Positions 63,088 through 64,000 of a DNA stretch of 64,000 nt are shown piece by piece. The stretch spans positions 248,001 to 312,000 of the forward strand of contig NZ_PVZV01000006.1 in NCBI RefSeq assembly GCF_002995495.1. The letters run 5' to 3'. Within the stretch, counting starts at the first letter, position 1. Each line of letters begins with the position of its first letter. The DNA is from Actinocorallia populi (GTDB taxonomy: Bacteria > Actinomycetota > Actinomycetes > Streptosporangiales > Streptosporangiaceae). The notes below the pieces were generated by a model that searched no databases, was not told where the DNA came from, and saw nothing but the letters and a program-made list of their open reading frames with translations. The position numbers and the translations under genes were made by a program.

Positions 63088-64000
63088 TCAGAACTTGATC
63101 ATGCCGCGGATGTTCTTGCCGTCGCGCATGTCCTGGTAGCCCTGGTTGACCTCGTCGAGGGTGTAGGTGCTGGTGACGAGGTCGTCGAGGTTGAGCTTGC
63201 CGTCCTGGTAGAGGCGCAGGAGGCGGGGGATGTCGCGGCGGGGGTTGGCGTTGCCGAAGATGCAGCCGACCAGCTCCTTGCGCTGCATCGCCATGTCGAA
63301 CAGGTTGAGCTTGACGTCCTCCTGGAGGATGGGCGCGACGGCGGTGAGCACGCCGCGGCCGCCCTTGGTGACCATGCCCATCATCGGGCCGATGAGCTCG
63401 CCGGTGGCCACGCCGGTGGTGAGGATGACCTTGTCGGCCATCGCGCCCCAGGTGATCTCGCCGACCAGCGCCATGGCCTCCTCGATGGAGGCGGCGGTGT
63501 GGGTGGCGCCGAAGAGCCTGGCCTTCTCGCGCTTCCACTCCACGGGCTCCACGGCCACGACGTACCGGGCTCCGGCCAGGGCCGCGCCCTGCACGGCGTT
63601 CATGCCCAGGCCGCCGGTGCCGATCACCACGACGGTCTCGCCCGCCCGCACGTCGGCGGCGTTGACGGCCGAGCCCCAGCCGGTGGTGACGCCGCAGCCG
63701 ACCAGCGCCGCCTTGTCCAGCGGGATCCAGTCGTCGATCTTGACGCAGCTGCTCTCGTTGACCACGGTGTAGGGCGCGAACGTGCCGGTGCAGCACATGG
63801 TGCCCAGGTCCGTGCCGTCCGCGGCGTGGTGGCGCGAGGTCATGTCGCTGATCTGGCGGCCGGCCAGCAGCACCGCGCCCAGGTCGCACAGGTGCTGGCG
63901 GCCCATGGCGCAGGAGGGGCAGCGGCCGCACGCCGGGATGAAGGACAGGACGACGTGGTCGCCCTCCTTCAGCGTGGTCACGCCCGGACCGACCTCGACG
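63088..64000 (-). CDS. NDMA-type zinc alcohol dehydrogenase (5' truncated by window edge)
   Basis: About 304 C-terminal residues are visible; the frame is still open at base 64000, so the N-terminus and catalytic zinc region lie outside. Structural zinc cysteines are in IPACGRCPSCAMGRQHLC, and the nucleotide motif is VIGTGGLGMNAVQGA. The segment SRHHAADGTDLGTMCCTGTF is typical of nicotinoprotein (N,N-dimethyl-4-nitrosoaniline-dependent) alcohol dehydrogenases of actinomycetes, which hold NAD tightly and can dismutate aldehydes. Proximity to the mycothiol formaldehyde gene suggests a second C1 or aldehyde route. Confidence 0.88.
   Translation of the reverse strand, partial: VEVGPGVTTLKEGDHVVLSFIPACGRCPSCAMGRQHLCDLGAVLLAGRQISDMTSRHHAADGTDLGTMCCTGTFAPYTVVNESSCVKIDDWIPLDKAALVGCGVTTGWGSAVNAADVRAGETVVVIGTGGLGMNAVQGAALAGARYVVAVEPVEWKREKARLFGATHTAASIEEAMALVGEITWGAMADKVILTTGVATGELIGPMMGMVTKGGRGVLTAVAPILQEDVKLNLFDMAMQRKELVGCIFGNANPRRDIPRLLRLYQDGKLNLDDLVTSTYTLDEVNQGYQDMRDGKNIRGMIKF

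Overview
High-GC DNA with dense, translationally coupled operons, many GTG starts, mycothiol-type formaldehyde metabolism and an NDMA-type alcohol dehydrogenase points to an actinomycete (Actinomycetota; genus and order not resolved from this window). No tRNA, rRNA, CRISPR array, insertion sequence or biosynthetic megasynthase is seen. The window is a catabolic and transport region: 57 protein genes, most of them uptake systems, CoA-ester enzymes and oxygenases.

Layout. 1-4.4 kb: a branched-chain-amino-acid-type (HAAT) ABC importer, truncated at the window edge, ending in a strong bidirectional terminator. 4.4-8.8 kb: a TetR-controlled drug exporter and a LysR/MFS divergent pair. 8.9-19.2 kb: a CoA-ester pathway (two acyl-CoA ligases, two CoA transferases, acyl-CoA dehydrogenase, CitE-like lyase, AcuI-like reductase, MaoC-like hydratase) resembling itaconate/mesaconate C5-dicarboxylate breakdown. 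19.1-32.8 kb: an unusual HTH plus Clp-N regulator divergent from a tightly coupled oxygenase operon (SMP-30-like lactonase, SDR, Rieske oxygenase, Baeyer-Villiger monooxygenase, SDR, TPP lyase, aldehyde dehydrogenase, alpha-ketoglutarate dioxygenase, SDR, AhpD-like protein), with a convergent SDR at its end. 32.9-39.9 kb: a LacI regulator, a sugar ABC importer without its own ATPase, and a GH78 alpha-L-rhamnosidase. 40-44.2 kb: an ABC/FtsX exporter with a histidine kinase and a tail-to-tail response regulator. 44.3-49.5 kb: a zinc-ribbon M48 peptidase, a flavin monooxygenase divergent from an MFS exporter, and a TetR regulator. 49.6-54.6 kb: a second complete HAAT importer on the minus strand, headed by a perfect Crp-type box. 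54.6-62.1 kb: a LysR gene, an aromatic-acid MFS permease, an IclR regulator, then a PDR-type reductase, CYP199-like P450, mycothiol-dependent formaldehyde dehydrogenase and a metallo-beta-lactamase-fold hydrolase. 62.1-64 kb: two DUF202 membrane proteins and a truncated NDMA-type alcohol dehydrogenase.

How they work together. The clearest functional unit is 55.7-62.1 kb: uptake of a para-alkoxy aromatic acid, P450 O-dealkylation, and on-site oxidation of the released formaldehyde through mycothiol, apparently under one IclR regulator with matching CATTCAATG elements at both ends of its gene. The 20-32 kb operon reads as stepwise hydroxylation, ketone formation, Baeyer-Villiger lactone formation, lactone opening and chain shortening of a cyclic substrate. 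The 10-19 kb operon would channel a branched or dicarboxylic acid to central metabolites. Substrates of all three are inferred, not seen.
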